Position numbers and translations under genes: made by a program
Shown: positions 53,387 to 63,540 of the stretch, one piece after another
How the letters are laid out: the number at the start of each line of letters is the position of its first letter
Position numbering within the stretch: the stretch's first letter is position 1
Notes under the pieces: model-generated
Seen by the model: the letters and a program-made list of their open reading frames with translations, nothing else
The model's database searches: none
Told to the model about the DNA's origin: nothing
Assembly (NCBI RefSeq): GCF_002013465.1
Contig: NZ_MAFC01000002.1
Coordinates: 124,001 to 188,000 of the forward strand
Direction of reading: 5' to 3'
DNA from: Mycobacterium sp. D16R12
Lineage (GTDB): Bacteria > Actinomycetota > Actinomycetes > Mycobacteriales > Mycobacteriaceae
DNA: 64,000 nucleotides

Positions 53387-55065
53387 TCCGGTTCCTTCCC
53401 TCCGGTGTCGGCCATGACCGATGGCATCCGCGCGATGAACTCCGCCCCCGCGAGTCCAGGCCCCGCACCCGCCGCCGTCGCCAGCCATACGTCGCCGCCG
53501 AGCCCCCGCGCGATCTGGCGGGCCAGCGCCAGGCCGACGCCGCGGCCACCCGGAACTGTCGCATCCTCCTTGGTCGAGATGCCCTCCACGAACAGACCAT
53601 CCGTCATGGATTCGGCGACCCCGTCACCGCTGTCGGCCACGGTGATGTGCAGTGTCGAACCGTCCTGAACCACCCCGACCTCGACCCTAGGCTGCGAATC
53701 CGAGCCGGTGCGTGCCGCATCGATCGCGTTATCGATCAGGTTGCCCAACACGGTGGTGACATCCACCAGATGTACGAGAGTGCCGGATACCCAGGTGTTG
53801 TCTCCCAGCGTCAGCGTGACGCCAGCCTCTCGTGCGTTCGCGGTCTTCGCGGCGATGAAAGCCTGAAGATAGGGATCGCTCAGGGTCTCGATGTCCTGGA
53901 GCGCGGCGCCCAACGGGCCACCGCCGAGGAGCTCGTCCAGGAAATGTGCGGCCTCCTGGGTTCGGCGCGCGTGCACCAGCCCGCTGAGCAGGTGCAAGCG
54001 GTTCGCGAATTCATGCCGCTGGGCGCGCAGCACGGCGCTCATGGACTGCACCGCATCCAATTGCCGGGTCAGCGATTCGACATCGGTGCGATCGCGCACG
54101 GTCAGTACCGCTCCCAGCGGGCGGCCTTCCCGAGTCACCGGACGCGCCGTGATCACCACGATGCGTTCGCCCACCGTCGCCATAACCGGCACCGCCGACA
54201 TGTCTGCAAGCACCGAGAGAACCCTTGGCGTCAAACCGATATCGCTGACCTGCCGCCCCGCAACATCGCCCAGTTCCAGCAGACGCGCGGCTTCGTCGTT
54301 GACGACGGTGGTTCTTCCGTCGACATCAATGCCCAGCACCCCCTCCCCGATGCCGTGCAGAACCGCGGCCTGTTCGCGTACCAGCTCGGCCAGCTCCGCG
54401 GGCTCCAGACCGAGCGTGAGGCTTCGCCACCGGCGAGCCAACAACACCGAGCCTGCGATACCGCACAGAAATGCCGCGCCCACGATCCATCCCGCGATTC
54501 GCAGATCGGACAACAGACGGTCGCGTACCGCGGCCGTCGACACGCCCACGCTCACCTCCCCCACCACGGCCGATGAACCAGGTTGCCGCACGGGAACTTT
54601 GGCTCTAACGGAGCCGCCCAGGGTGCCGGTTTCCTCCACGATGACGTCGCGCCCGGCGAGGGCGCTGGAGGGGTCGGTGCTGACGGGATGACCCAGTCGC
54701 TCCTGCGTGGGATGGGCCAACCGGATTCCGTGCTCATCGGTGATCACCACGAACAACGCCTCGTTACGCTCCTGCACGTCGGTCGCGATGTGTTGCAACT
54801 GCCCGTCCGAAAGCTCGTTCGTGAGACCCGCACCCGGAGTGAGCGTGCCCTGCGCGTATTCGGCGACCCTGGCACGCACCTCTGGCATGGCGGCGACGGT
54901 GCCTGCGATCGCCAGCGCCCGCTGCCCGTACTCGGAGGAAAGGCGCCTATCGCCCACCACAGCGAGGATCGCGAACGCCAGCCCCAGGGCCAGGAAAACG
55001 ACGGCAACCTGCAGAAGAAGCACTTGCGTGCGCAATCGCAGCACTGTGCGCTTCCCGGAACCCAT
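53383..55065 (-). CDS. CitA/DcuS-type sensor histidine kinase
   Basis: A 560-aa membrane kinase starting at ATG 55065. TM1 is at ~13-37 (VLLLQVAVVFLALGLAFAIL) and TM2 at ~190-210, enclosing a PAS-like extracytoplasmic sensor with the family motif YGQRALAIAGTVAAMPEV. A cytoplasmic PAS follows at ~225-330. The DHp phospho-acceptor is His351 in RAQRHEFANRLHLLSGL. The ATPase has NLIDNAIDAA (N box), VADSGDGVAE (G1) and GGRGVGLALARQIARGLGG (G2). The longer upstream frame is rejected because it extends across the promoter region. Confidence 0.92.
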   Translation of the reverse strand: MGSGKRTVLRLRTQVLLLQVAVVFLALGLAFAILAVVGDRRLSSEYGQRALAIAGTVAAMPEVRARVAEYAQGTLTPGAGLTNELSDGQLQHIATDVQERNEALFVVITDEHGIRLAHPTQERLGHPVSTDPSSALAGRDVIVEETGTLGGSVRAKVPVRQPGSSAVVGEVSVGVSTAAVRDRLLSDLRIAGWIVGAAFLCGIAGSVLLARRWRSLTLGLEPAELAELVREQAAVLHGIGEGVLGIDVDGRTTVVNDEAARLLELGDVAGRQVSDIGLTPRVLSVLADMSAVPVMATVGERIVVITARPVTREGRPLGAVLTVRDRTDVESLTRQLDAVQSMSAVLRAQRHEFANRLHLLSGLVHARRTQEAAHFLDELLGGGPLGAALQDIETLSDPYLQAFIAAKTANAREAGVTLTLGDNTWVSGTLVHLVDVTTVLGNLIDNAIDAARTGSDSQPRVEVGVVQDGSTLHITVADSGDGVAESMTDGLFVEGISTKEDATVPGGRGVGLALARQIARGLGGDVWLATAAGAGPGLAGAEFIARMPSVMADTGGKEPE

Positions 55066-55087
55066 GTGCCAGAGCGTAGGCAGACCG

Positions 55088-55140
55088 TGCGCAGAATGCG
55101 CAAAACTGACGAAATCCATGATTTGCGCGGGTAGTGCGCA
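55088..55140. promoter_or_regulatory. Repeated TGCGCA sites between the two-component and ABC-transporter operons
   Basis: TGCGCA occurs at 55088-55093, 55097-55102 and 55135-55140, and a related TTTGCGC at 55122-55128. Spacing (3 nt within the first pair) suggests paired binding sites. They lie in the 140-bp divergent region where the CitB-type regulator would be expected to act. Confidence 0.45.
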
Positions 55141-55205
55141 CAAGCAGAAATCTGTGACGCGCACCACTTATGTTCAGTCTCCAGCGGCTAGCGAAGGAGA
55201 AGGCA

Positions 55206-56015
55206 ATGGCGCTTCCACTCATCGAACTTCAGGGAGCAACCAAACGGTTCCCCTCCAATCGAGGCGACGGCATCCATACCGCGGTGCGAGATCTGAACAT
55301 CACCGTCGACGCAGGGGAATTCGTCGCCGTCGTCGGCCCCACCGGATGCGGCAAATCCACCACCTTGTCCCTCGTGTCCGGACTCGAGCCGCCGTCGGCC
55401 GGCCGTGTTCTGGTGCGCGGCGAGGACGTATCCGGAATTCCGACGGGCATCGGATACATGTTCCAGCAGGACGCCGTGCTGCCGTGGAAGAACGTCATCG
55501 ACAATGTGGCCCTTGGCCCGATATACCGCGGCGCGAGCAAGATCGAGGCTCGCGAGAAGGCCGCCAACTGGGTGCGAACGGTGGGCCTCGCCGGTTTCGA
55601 GAAGTACTACCCACATCAGCTCTCCGGTGGCATGCGCAAGCGCGTGGCGCTGGCGCAGACGCTGGTCAACGAACCCGAGATTCTCCTCATGGACGAACCG
55701 TTCAGCGCCCTAGACGTGCAGACCCGCCAACTCATGCAGGACGAACTGCTGCGGGTGTGGTCAGGCACCGGCGCCGCGGTCATCTTTGTCACTCACGACC
55801 TGGAGGAGGCGATCGCGCTGGCAGACCGGGTCGTGGTGATGACCGCCAGCCCCGCCACCGTGTGTGGAGACTTCCCGGTCACGCTGGCGCGCCCCCGGGA
55901 CGTCGAGGAGGTCAGGCTCACCGACGAGTTCCGAACCATCTACCGCGAGATCTGGGAAACACTGCGCGATCAGGTCGAGGCCGCCCGCGCGAAGGGACAG
56001 TCTCGTGTCGCATAG
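55206..56015 (+). CDS. NitT/TauT-type ABC transporter ATP-binding protein
   Basis: A 269-aa ATPase; ATG 55206 follows GAAGGAGA. Walker A is GPTGCGKSTTLSLVSG, the Q loop IGYMFQQDAVLPWKNV, the signature LSGGMRKRVALAQTL, Walker B ILLMDEPFSALD and the switch His VTHDLEEAIALAD. The QQDAVLPW sequence is typical of the SsuB/TauB/NrtD group, which energises uptake of nitrate, sulfonates, taurine or thiamine-precursor pyrimidines. The permease start lies within its last 11 nt. Confidence 0.93.
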   Translation: MALPLIELQGATKRFPSNRGDGIHTAVRDLNITVDAGEFVAVVGPTGCGKSTTLSLVSGLEPPSAGRVLVRGEDVSGIPTGIGYMFQQDAVLPWKNVIDNVALGPIYRGASKIEAREKAANWVRTVGLAGFEKYYPHQLSGGMRKRVALAQTLVNEPEILLMDEPFSALDVQTRQLMQDELLRVWSGTGAAVIFVTHDLEEAIALADRVVVMTASPATVCGDFPVTLARPRDVEEVRLTDEFRTIYREIWETLRDQVEAARAKGQSRVA

Positions 56016-56871
56016 CCTGCTCGAACGCCCGGTGGCCGAGAGCGACGAGGCGATCCTCCAACGCGCGCGTAAAAATAAGCGTCGCAGCCAGATTCGCGTA
56101 TGGGAGTTGCGAACCCTGCTGGTGGTGATGTGGCTGGCCTCGTGGGAACTGGCGGCGACGCTGTGGCTGGACCCATTCTTCTACTCCAAGCCCTCGTTGA
56201 TCTGGGCGCGATTGGTCGAGTGGTTCACCATCGGCACACAGTTCGGCTCGATATGGCTACAGATCTTCACCACCGTGCAAGAGGCCGTTCTGGGCTTCCT
56301 CATCGGCACCGTTGCGGGCGTGACCTTGGGTGTGTTGTTGGGTCGCAGTCGCTACTGGTCGGAAGTGCTGGCCCCGTTCATCAAGGCGCTCAACGCTGTT
56401 CCGCGCATCGTGCTGGCCTCCCTGTTCATCATCTGGTTCGGCCTTGGACTGAGCTCCAAGGTTGCCACCGTAGTGGTTCTGGTGTTCTTCGCGGTGTTCT
56501 TCAATGCATTCACCGGTGCCCGGGAGGTCGATGGGAACGTGATCAACAACGCCAGGATTCTCGGCGCCAGCCCCAGCCGCATCCTTACCTCGATCGTGCT
56601 GCCCAGCGCGACAAGCTGGATTCTCTCGAGTTTGCATACCGCATTCGGGTTCGCCCTCATCGGCGCCGTCGTCGGTGAATACGCCGGTGCGAGCAAGGGA
56701 TTGGGCCTGTTGATCAGCAATGCTCAGGGCACGTTCGACTCCGCCGGCATCTACGCCGGCATGATCATCATCACCGTCGTTGCCCTGCTCGCCGAATGGC
56801 TCATCGGCATCGCCGAATCGCGCCTGCTGAAATGGCGCCCCTCGCAGTCGAGTTCGGGTCACGGGGTGTAG
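56005..56871 (+). CDS. NitT/TauT-type ABC transporter permease
   Basis: A 288-aa permease starting at GTG 56005, inside the ATPase gene. About six hydrophobic segments are visible (TLLVVMWLASWELAATLWLD, AVLGFLIGTVAGVTLGVLLG and others). The EAA-loop IINNARILGASPSRILTSIV with VLPSATSWILSSL and GEYAGASKGLGLLISNAQGT are the standard SsuC/TauC signatures. It forms the membrane channel with the adjacent ATPase. The N-terminal ~35 residues are basic and cytoplasmic. Confidence 0.93.
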   Translation: MSHSLLERPVAESDEAILQRARKNKRRSQIRVWELRTLLVVMWLASWELAATLWLDPFFYSKPSLIWARLVEWFTIGTQFGSIWLQIFTTVQEAVLGFLIGTVAGVTLGVLLGRSRYWSEVLAPFIKALNAVPRIVLASLFIIWFGLGLSSKVATVVVLVFFAVFFNAFTGAREVDGNVINNARILGASPSRILTSIVLPSATSWILSSLHTAFGFALIGAVVGEYAGASKGLGLLISNAQGTFDSAGIYAGMIIITVVALLAEWLIGIAESRLLKWRPSQSSSGHGV

Positions 56872-56873
56872 GG

Positions 56874-57908
56874 ATGAGAAAGCTCGCACTCGCCCTCGTC
56901 CTCGTCATCGCGGTGGCGCTCACCGCTGGATGCCGCGACTCCCGGCACATCCCCATGGCCAACGGCAGACCGCAGGTCACCATCATGGTTGGCGGCCTGG
57001 AGAAGATCATCTACCTACCGGCGATGCTCACCCAGCAGTTGGGCCATTTCACGAACAACGACATCGACGTGACGCTGCTCAGTGAGCAGTCCGGGGCCAC
57101 CGCGGAGACCGCGCTGCTCACCGGCGATGTGCAGGCGGTCGTGGGGTTCTACGACCACACCATCGACCTGCAGGCCAAGGAACAGTGCATTACCTCGGTG
57201 GTTCAGATGGCGGACGTTCCGGGTGAGGTGGAGCTGGTGTCGGCCAGAGACACCGCAACCATCACCTCTCCTGCCGACTTCCGCGGCAAGAACCTCGGAG
57301 TCACTTCACTGGGGTCCTCCACGGACTTCCTGACGCAGGCCCTGGCCGGTCAGGCCGGACTGGGCACGGCCGACTACAACCGTGTGAAGGTTGGCGCCGG
57401 CCAAACATTCATCGCCGGAATGAACCACGACGGAATCGATGCGGGCATGACCACCGATCCGACGGTGGCGCAGATGGTGAACTCGGGTCAGGCCAAGGTC
57501 CTCGTCGACCTGCGCACCGAATCCGGAACACGCCAGGCGCTGGGCGGGCTGTACCCGTCGACCTCGCTCTACATGCGGTGCGACACCGTCCAAGAGCATC
57601 CCGACATCGTGCAAAAGCTGGTCACGTCGTTCATCCAAACGCTGCGCTGGATCAAGCTGCATTCGCCCGCACAGATCGTCGACAAGATGCCACCTCAATA
57701 CGCCGGTGCAAACAAAGATCTGTACCTGCAGTCGATCGCCGATTCCATCGGAATGTTCAACGGCGACGGAATCATGAAATCCGATGGCGCACAGAACGCA
57801 TTGCGCATCCTCGGCATGTACTCGAAGAACGTGGCACCCGTGAAGCAACGGATCGACATCAACGCGACCTACACGACGGAGTTCGCACGGGCCGCGCAGC
57901 GGGACTGA
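56874..57908 (+). CDS. NitT/TauT-type ABC transporter substrate-binding lipoprotein
   Basis: A 344-aa lipoprotein: signal MRKLALALVLVIAVALTAGC with the lipid-attachment Cys20. The NMT1/ThiY-like fold includes MVGGLEKIIYLPAMLTQQLG, GATAETALLTGDVQAVVGFY, LRGKNLGVTSL-like FRGKNLGVTSLGSSTDFLTQ and DGIDAGMTTDPTVAQM. It should capture the ligand outside the membrane for the neighbouring permease. No ligand-specific motif was recognised, so nitrate, sulfonate, pyrimidine or another small molecule is possible. It lies 2 nt after the permease and converges on nadC. Confidence 0.9.
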   Translation: MRKLALALVLVIAVALTAGCRDSRHIPMANGRPQVTIMVGGLEKIIYLPAMLTQQLGHFTNNDIDVTLLSEQSGATAETALLTGDVQAVVGFYDHTIDLQAKEQCITSVVQMADVPGEVELVSARDTATITSPADFRGKNLGVTSLGSSTDFLTQALAGQAGLGTADYNRVKVGAGQTFIAGMNHDGIDAGMTTDPTVAQMVNSGQAKVLVDLRTESGTRQALGGLYPSTSLYMRCDTVQEHPDIVQKLVTSFIQTLRWIKLHSPAQIVDKMPPQYAGANKDLYLQSIADSIGMFNGDGIMKSDGAQNALRILGMYSKNVAPVKQRIDINATYTTEFARAAQRD

Positions 57909-57910
57909 CG

Positions 57911-58777
57911 CTACATATCCAGACCGATGTCGAGCACCCGGGCGGAATGCGTCAGCGCACCGACGGCCAGGTAGTCAACACCCGTCTTCGCGTACGCCGC
58001 AGCCGTTTCCAGCGTAAGCCCCCCCGAGGCCTCCAGCTTGAGCTGCGGAGCGTGAGCATTGCGCCGCTGCACGGCCACCTGGGCCTGCCACACGGGGAAA
58101 TTGTCCAGAAGCACAAGCTCCGCACCCTCGGCCATGACCTCGTCGAGCTGTTCGAGCGAGTCGACCTCGACCTCACACTCGATGTTCGGCGCCACCGCGC
58201 GAACCGCGCGCAGCGCGGCCACCACCGAACCGGCGGCCACCACGTGGTTGTCCTTGATCAGCGCGGCATCGCCGAGGCCAAGGCGGTGATTCACGCCACC
58301 TCCCGCACGAACGGCATACTTCTGCAGGAGTCGCAGTCCCGGAAGGGTTTTGCGAGTGTCGCGGATCTGCGCGTGAGTACCGTCAACCGCGTCCACCCAG
58401 GCGGCAGTCGTGGTCGCGATACCGGAGAGATGACACACCAGATTCAGCATGGTCCGCTCGGCGGTCAACAGATCACGTGTGGGGGCGGTGACCGTGAGCA
58501 GCGCCGTGCCGGTACCCACCCGAGTGCCATCAGTGAGACGATTCTCCACGCGGTAATTCCCCGCGCCCACCACCGTATCGAGAACGATGAGGGCGATATC
58601 AACCCCGGCGATGACTCCGCCGGAACGCGTCACCATCGAGGCGGTGCATTCGGCGTCGGCGGGCACGGTTGCCTGGCTCGTGACATCGGGCCCATAGCGC
58701 AGGTCCTCTTCGAGGGCGCGCTGGACAACCGAACGTGCCTCGGCGAGTTCGGTTTCCGTCAGCGTCCCGGTCAACAT
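57911..58777 (-). CDS. nadC: Quinolinate phosphoribosyltransferase (decarboxylating)
   Basis: A 288-aa enzyme; ATG 58777 overlaps the nadB end by 7 nt. ALEEDLRYGPDVTSQATVPA, LNLVCHLSGIATTTAAWVDA, DTRKTLPGLRLLQKYAVRAG then GGVNHRLGLGDAALIKDNH (substrate Arg, Lys and His), and ELVLLDNFPVWQAQVAV are diagnostic. It makes nicotinate mononucleotide from quinolinate and PRPP. It is the third gene of nadABC. Confidence 0.96.
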   Translation of the reverse strand: MLTGTLTETELAEARSVVQRALEEDLRYGPDVTSQATVPADAECTASMVTRSGGVIAGVDIALIVLDTVVGAGNYRVENRLTDGTRVGTGTALLTVTAPTRDLLTAERTMLNLVCHLSGIATTTAAWVDAVDGTHAQIRDTRKTLPGLRLLQKYAVRAGGGVNHRLGLGDAALIKDNHVVAAGSVVAALRAVRAVAPNIECEVEVDSLEQLDEVMAEGAELVLLDNFPVWQAQVAVQRRNAHAPQLKLEASGGLTLETAAAYAKTGVDYLAVGALTHSARVLDIGLDM

Positions 58778-60330
58778 GGCACCCCAGACGGTAGCGCAAC
58801 TTCGCATCCGTCGGCGTCCCGGCGCACCGGAAGACTGATGGCGAAGTTGGGATCGGTGCCCGGCCAGTCCGAGCGGGCATGGCAGCCACGGGATTCGGTA
58901 CGCGCCGAGGCCGCGGCCACCACGGCGGCCGCGGTGAGCGTCAGCGCGGCGTCTTCCACCTCGCGCGGAGTCGACGTCGGCACTGCGGCGCACGACCGCA
59001 GCTCGTCGTCAAGAGTTTTGAGCCCCTCGGCATCACGCAGTACCGACGCCCAACGGCTCATCGCGGCCTGCAGGCGCCGGCGGTCGAGGCGCGGTTGCGC
59101 GTGTTGATGCTCGCCGGCAACAGCCGACCGATCGGCCACCTGCGCGGCGGCCTCCCCCGCACGCCTGCCCACCACGAGGCCTTCCAATAAACTATTGGAA
59201 GCCAGCCGGTTTGCCCCGTGCATGCCGGTACGTGCGACCTCACCCGCGGCGAACAAACCGGCGACCTCGGTCCGACCGTAGGGATCCGTGACGACACCGC
59301 CACAGCTGTAATGCGCCCCCGGCACCACCGGGATGAGCTGAGCCGTCGGATCGATACCGGCCGCCGCACACGCGGCAGTGATGGTGGGGAATCGGCCCGC
59401 GAAGTTGTCGATCGTGCGTGCATCGAGATAGACGCACTGATCTCCGGTCTCGCGCAGCCGACGGGCGATCGCCCCGGCCACCACATCGCGTGGGGCGAGA
59501 TCACCCATGGGATGAACCCCGGAGGTCACCGATTCCCCCCGCGCGTCAACAAGAGTGGCGCCTTCGCCGCGAACTGCCTCACTGATGAGCGGCCGGCATC
59601 CGGTCGCCCGCGGTGAATGCAGCATGGTCGGATGAAACTGGATGAACTCGATATCTGCCACCGGCACGCCCGCCCGCAAGGCCAGTGCGATCCCGTCCCC
59701 GGTTGACCCCTCTGGGTTGGTGGTAGCCGAATACAGATGGCCGAGACCGCCGGTAGCCAGAACCACGGCCCCGGTACGGATGACGCCCAATCCGTCACTG
59801 TTTGCGACGACCACACCGCCCACGCCATCCGGCCCGATGAGGACGTCGTGCACGACATGACTGCGCCGGATGTCGAGCGTCGCCGCGGCGTGATCGAGCG
59901 CCCGCTGCACTTCAGCACCGGTCGCATCGCCGCCCGCGTGGATGATCCGGCGGGTGCTGTGTCCGCCCTCGCGTGTCAATGCCCATTGACCGGAACGTGT
60001 TTCGTCGAATCGGGCGCCGTCGGTGACCAGATCGCACACCGCGCGATAACCGTCCGACACGATCGATCGCACCGCATCGACATCGCACAGACCGCCCCCG
60101 GCGATCAGCGTGTCACGGACATGAGCCTGGACCGAATCGTCGGTGTCGGGCAGTACGACCGCGATACCGCCCTGGGCGAAATGCGTGGCAGTAGCACCGA
60201 CCTTACTGAGCACCAAGACCTTTCGGCCGCGACGGTGCGCCGCGAGCGCAGCTGCCAAGCCGGCTACACCCGCACCGACGACAACCACATCTGCATCAGC
60301 ACTCCAGGTGGTTCCCGCCGGGGATGTCAT
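58771..60330 (-). CDS. nadB: L-aspartate oxidase
   Basis: A 519-aa flavoenzyme; ATG 60330 overlaps the nadA stop (ATGA). The FAD dinucleotide-binding motif is [68 protein letters not shown] and [20 protein letters not shown] with [19 protein letters not shown] are family signatures including the catalytic Arg and His. It oxidises aspartate to iminoaspartate for NadA. C-terminal residues ~420-519 form the usual three-helix bundle. Confidence 0.96.
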   Translation of the reverse strand: MTSPAGTTWSADADVVVVGAGVAGLAAALAAHRRGRKVLVLSKVGATATHFAQGGIAVVLPDTDDSVQAHVRDTLIAGGGLCDVDAVRSIVSDGYRAVCDLVTDGARFDETRSGQWALTREGGHSTRRIIHAGGDATGAEVQRALDHAAATLDIRRSHVVHDVLIGPDGVGGVVVANSDGLGVIRTGAVVLATGGLGHLYSATTNPEGSTGDGIALALRAGVPVADIEFIQFHPTMLHSPRATGCRPLISEAVRGEGATLVDARGESVTSGVHPMGDLAPRDVVAGAIARRLRETGDQCVYLDARTIDNFAGRFPTITAACAAAGIDPTAQLIPVVPGAHYSCGGVVTDPYGRTEVAGLFAAGEVARTGMHGANRLASNSLLEGLVVGRRAGEAAAQVADRSAVAGEHQHAQPRLDRRRLQAAMSRWASVLRDAEGLKTLDDELRSCAAVPTSTPREVEDAALTLTAAAVVAAASARTESRGCHARSDWPGTDPNFAISLPVRRDADGCEVALPSGVPC

Positions 60331-61355
60331 TCTCCGCCGCCGGGCTGTCCGATCTCGATCATCCGCTGCACACTTCGCCGCGCCAGCCGCGCGGTTTCGG
60401 GGTCCACATGCACCTCGTCGCGACCCTCCACGAGGCAGCGCAGCATCGCCGCAGGGGTGATCATCTTCATGTACGCGCACGAGGCCCGGTCGTTGACCGC
60501 CAGGAAATTCACGTCGGGCGCCGCCTTACGCAACTGGTGCAGCATGCCGACCTCAGTGGCCACCAGCACCTCCCGTGCGCGCGTTTCGCGGGCCGCGTCG
60601 AGCATTCCGCCAGTCGAGAGGATCTTCACCCGGTCGTCGGGTACGGCCCCCTCGCCGGCGAGGTAGAGCGCCGATGTTGCGCATCCGCATTCGGGGTGCA
60701 CGAACAGCTCGGCATCCGGGTGTGCACGTGCCTGCCCGGCAAGTTCCTCACCGTTGATTCCGGCGTGCACATGGCACTCACCCGCCCAGATCTGCAGGTT
60801 CTGACGGCCCGTCACCCGCTTGACATGTGCACCGAGGAACTGGTCCGGGCAAAACAGCACCTCGCGGTCGGGGTCGATCGACGCAACGACCTCGACGGCA
60901 TTCGAGGAGGTGCAACAGATATCGGTGAGCGCCTTCACGGCCGCGGTGGTGTTGACGTACGAAACCACAACGGCGTCAGGAAAATCTGCCTTCCAGTCCC
61001 GCAATTCCTCGGCCGTGATGGAATCGGCGAGTGAGCATCCGGCGCGCTGATCAGGGATGAGCACCGTCTTGTCCGGACTGAGAATCTTGGCCGTCTCGGC
61101 CATGAAATGCACACCACAGAACACGATGGTGTCCTCGGGCGCCTCGGCGGCGATGCGCGAGAGCGCCAGCGAGTCGCCGACATGGTCCGCCACGTCCTGG
61201 ATCGCCGGAAGCTGATAGTTATGTGCGAGCAGTGTGGCGCCGCGCTGCTTGGCCAGCCGGCGTACCTGCTCGGCCCATCGGGCGTCGCCCTCGATGCCGG
61301 TGTATCCACCGGGGCCATCGATCACGCCGTCCAGTACCACGTCAGCTGCCGTCAT
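60327..61355 (-). CDS. nadA: Quinolinate synthase (4Fe-4S)
   Basis: A 342-aa enzyme starting at ATG 61355. [40 protein letters not shown] (first cluster Cys), [31 protein letters not shown] (second) and [19 protein letters not shown] (third) carry the three conserved cluster ligands. It condenses iminoaspartate with dihydroxyacetone phosphate to quinolinate. It is the first gene of nadABC, read away from nrtR; the NrtR operator at 61416-61438 lies about 60 nt upstream of its ATG. Confidence 0.97.
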   Translation of the reverse strand: MTAADVVLDGVIDGPGGYTGIEGDARWAEQVRRLAKQRGATLLAHNYQLPAIQDVADHVGDSLALSRIAAEAPEDTIVFCGVHFMAETAKILSPDKTVLIPDQRAGCSLADSITAEELRDWKADFPDAVVVSYVNTTAAVKALTDICCTSSNAVEVVASIDPDREVLFCPDQFLGAHVKRVTGRQNLQIWAGECHVHAGINGEELAGQARAHPDAELFVHPECGCATSALYLAGEGAVPDDRVKILSTGGMLDAARETRAREVLVATEVGMLHQLRKAAPDVNFLAVNDRASCAYMKMITPAAMLRCLVEGRDEVHVDPETARLARRSVQRMIEIGQPGGGE

Positions 61356-61402
61356 GGCCGCCTCCTCGCGCCCTCGGGTCTCGGCCGGCCTTCGGGCTGC
61401 GT

Positions 61403-61438
61403 TTGGCCAACCGAGGTTTTCGACTTATGATCGAAAAC
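61403..61438 (+). promoter_or_regulatory. NrtR operator and overlapping nrtR promoter
   Basis: GTTTTCGA (61416-61423) and TCGAAAAC (61431-61438) form a perfect 8-bp inverted repeat with a 7-nt spacer, located between divergent nrtR and nadABC as expected for an NrtR operator. A -10 TATGAT (61426-61431) with a -35 TTGGCC (61403-61408) 17 bp away overlaps it. ATG 61439 begins 8 nt after the -10, so the nrtR message is probably leaderless and autorepressed. Confidence 0.78.
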
Positions 61439-62158
61439 ATGGTCCATACTAGCACCGAGCACGAGGTGTTAGCCGTGGTGTTCCAAGTACGTCACTTCAG
61501 TGACACCGCAACCAGCACAAACGGTCCTGTGCGCACGCCCGAGCTCGCCGTGCTGCTGTGGCAGCGCGCACTCGAACCGCACCGCGACGCCTGGGCACTC
61601 CCCGGCGGCCAGGTCCGCGCCGACGAAGACCTCCCCTCGTCCATCCGCCGGCAGCTCGCCGAAAAGGTCGACGTGCGTGAGCTGGCACACCTCGAACAGC
61701 TGGCTGTGTTTTCTGCACCGAAGCGTGTTCCCGGTCCCCGCACCATCGCCTCGACGTTCCTCGGGCTCGTCCCCTTCCCTGCCACCCCCGAGCTTCCCGC
61801 CGATACCCAGTGGCACCGCGTGAGCAAACTGCCCGCGATGGCCTTCGACCACCACGTGATGGTCGCGCACGCCCACACCCGCCTGGTTGCCAAAATGTCC
61901 TACACAAACATCGGATTCGCCTTGGCGCCACAGGAATTCACTCTTTCAACGCTCCGTGACATCTATTGCGCGACGTTGGGATATCCCGTCGACGCCACCA
62001 ACCTGCAACGCGTGTTGGTGCGGCGCGGAGTGCTCACACCGACCGGAACCACCGTGCGATCAGGCCGCAGCGGCGGCCGACCCGCGGCGCTCTACCGTTT
62101 CACCGATGACCGGTATCGGGTCACCGATGAGTTTGCTGCGCTGCGCCCTCCCGGCTGA
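61439..62158 (+). CDS. nrtR: NrtR-type Nudix-related transcriptional repressor of NAD synthesis
   Basis: About 239 aa; ATG 61439 is preferred because the alternative ATG 61427 lies inside the operator. Residues ~1-140 are a Nudix-like domain (LAVLLWQRALEPHRDAWALP, GGQVRADEDLPSSIRRQLAE). The catalytic REx2EE residues are lost, as in NrtR repressors, which bind ADP-ribose without cleaving it. A C-terminal winged helix (LSTLRDIYCATLGYPVDATN, GGRPAALYRFTDDRYRV) binds DNA. It matches Rv1593c in position. It should repress nadABC when NAD is plentiful. Confidence 0.88.
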   Translation: MVHTSTEHEVLAVVFQVRHFSDTATSTNGPVRTPELAVLLWQRALEPHRDAWALPGGQVRADEDLPSSIRRQLAEKVDVRELAHLEQLAVFSAPKRVPGPRTIASTFLGLVPFPATPELPADTQWHRVSKLPAMAFDHHVMVAHAHTRLVAKMSYTNIGFALAPQEFTLSTLRDIYCATLGYPVDATNLQRVLVRRGVLTPTGTTVRSGRSGGRPAALYRFTDDRYRVTDEFAALRPPG

Positions 62159-62189
62159 CAGGACTAGCTTCTTAGAATCTCCTTAGGGT

Positions 62190-63533
62190 ATGAATGCCGG
62201 GGACCTTGAAGGGAGCGCAGGCATGGCACCCCACGACCTGGCGATATCCGATGACGTCAAGTGGATCGGCGAACCGACTCATCAGGACATCGAGCGCGGC
62301 GCTCGCCCGCTGCTGCCCACCGAGGATCCGTTCTACCTGCCGCCTCTCGGATTCGAGCACGCCACACCGGGCACCGTGCTGCGCACCCGAGATGTCGAAA
62401 TCGCGTTCCTGGGCGTGATCCCCCAGCGATTTACCGCGACGCAGCTGCTGTACCGCAGCAATGACCTCAATCGGCGCGCGGATGCCGCGGTCACCACGGT
62501 GCTCATTCCCGTCGGCACCGACCCGGCGGCAACCGTCCCGATCGTGTCGTACCAATGCGCCATCGACGCCGTCACGGACCGCTGCTTTCCCTCATACGCC
62601 CTACGACGGGGCGCACACGCGCTCGGCTCCTTTACGCAGTTCGAACTGCTGCTGATCGCGGCGCTCCTTGCCCAGGGCTGGGCGGTGTCCATACCCGACC
62701 ACGAAGGCGTCGACGGAATCTGGGGAGCCCCAGAGGAGCCCGGATACCGGACCCTCGACGGACTTCGAGCAGCCTTGAACTGCGACAGGCTGGGACTGTC
62801 CCGGCGCGCACCCATCGGACTATGGGGTTACTCCGGCGGAGGCCTCGCCACCGCCTGGACTGCGGAGGTCAGTGCGGACTACGCACCCGAGCTCACCATC
62901 GCCGGTGCGGTACTCGGATCCCCCGTCGGCGACCTGGGGCACACCTTCCGGCGACTCAACGGCGGGCTGTTCGCTGCCCTACCCGGCCTCGTCGTCGCCG
63001 CGCTGTCGCATGTGTACCCGGGCCTTGAGCGCGTGATCGAGGAACACGCGACACCCGAGGGCAAGGAATTCCTGGGACGGCTCGAAGAGATGCCAACCTT
63101 GCGGGCCATCGTCGCCATGGCCTTCAAAGACATGGATGACCTGGTGGACCAGCCACTGGAACAGCTCCTCGAGACACCCGAGGTGCAGCATGTCTTCGAC
63201 AGCATCAAACTCGGTAAGACGGTCCCCACCCCGCCCGTCCTCATCGTCCAGGCCGTGCATGACCAGATCATTTCGACCTCATGCATCGACGAACTGGCCG
63301 ATACCTACCGTGGCGGTGGCACCCACGTCACCTATCACCGTGATCTGCTCAACGAGCACCTGTTGCTGCACCCCATGTCGATAGCGTGGCTGGGCGCACG
63401 ATTGCGCGGTGAGGCACTGCCGACGGCACCGCGCCGGACGAGCTGGCCGCTGGCATTCAAGCCCTCGACCTACTTCGGCCTGCTCAAGCTGGGCTGGGTG
63501 AGCGCCAAAGTGATGGGCGGACGTCCCCTCTAA
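62190..63533 (+). CDS. Secretory-lipase-family alpha/beta hydrolase, Rv1592c-like
   Basis: A 447-aa protein. The ATG at 62190 is supported because M. tuberculosis Rv1592c has a similar opening (MxxGxLxGxxG), although GAAGGGAG is better placed for the ATG at 62223. [20 protein letters not shown], then the nucleophile Ser in [60 protein letters not shown] (acid Asp) and LNEHLLLHP (catalytic His) complete a triad. It belongs to the LIP family of fungal-type secretory lipases, but no signal peptide is seen, so it is probably cytoplasmic or membrane-associated. It likely hydrolyses lipid esters. Confidence 0.87.
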   Translation: MNAGDLEGSAGMAPHDLAISDDVKWIGEPTHQDIERGARPLLPTEDPFYLPPLGFEHATPGTVLRTRDVEIAFLGVIPQRFTATQLLYRSNDLNRRADAAVTTVLIPVGTDPAATVPIVSYQCAIDAVTDRCFPSYALRRGAHALGSFTQFELLLIAALLAQGWAVSIPDHEGVDGIWGAPEEPGYRTLDGLRAALNCDRLGLSRRAPIGLWGYSGGGLATAWTAEVSADYAPELTIAGAVLGSPVGDLGHTFRRLNGGLFAALPGLVVAALSHVYPGLERVIEEHATPEGKEFLGRLEEMPTLRAIVAMAFKDMDDLVDQPLEQLLETPEVQHVFDSIKLGKTVPTPPVLIVQAVHDQIISTSCIDELADTYRGGGTHVTYHRDLLNEHLLLHPMSIAWLGARLRGEALPTAPRRTSWPLAFKPSTYFGLLKLGWVSAKVMGGRPL

Positions 63534-63540
63534 CGGCCGC

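Noticed and set aside
57578..59107. 509-codon plus-strand open frame
   Set aside because: It runs antisense to nadC and nadB, whose motifs are unmistakable on the minus strand.
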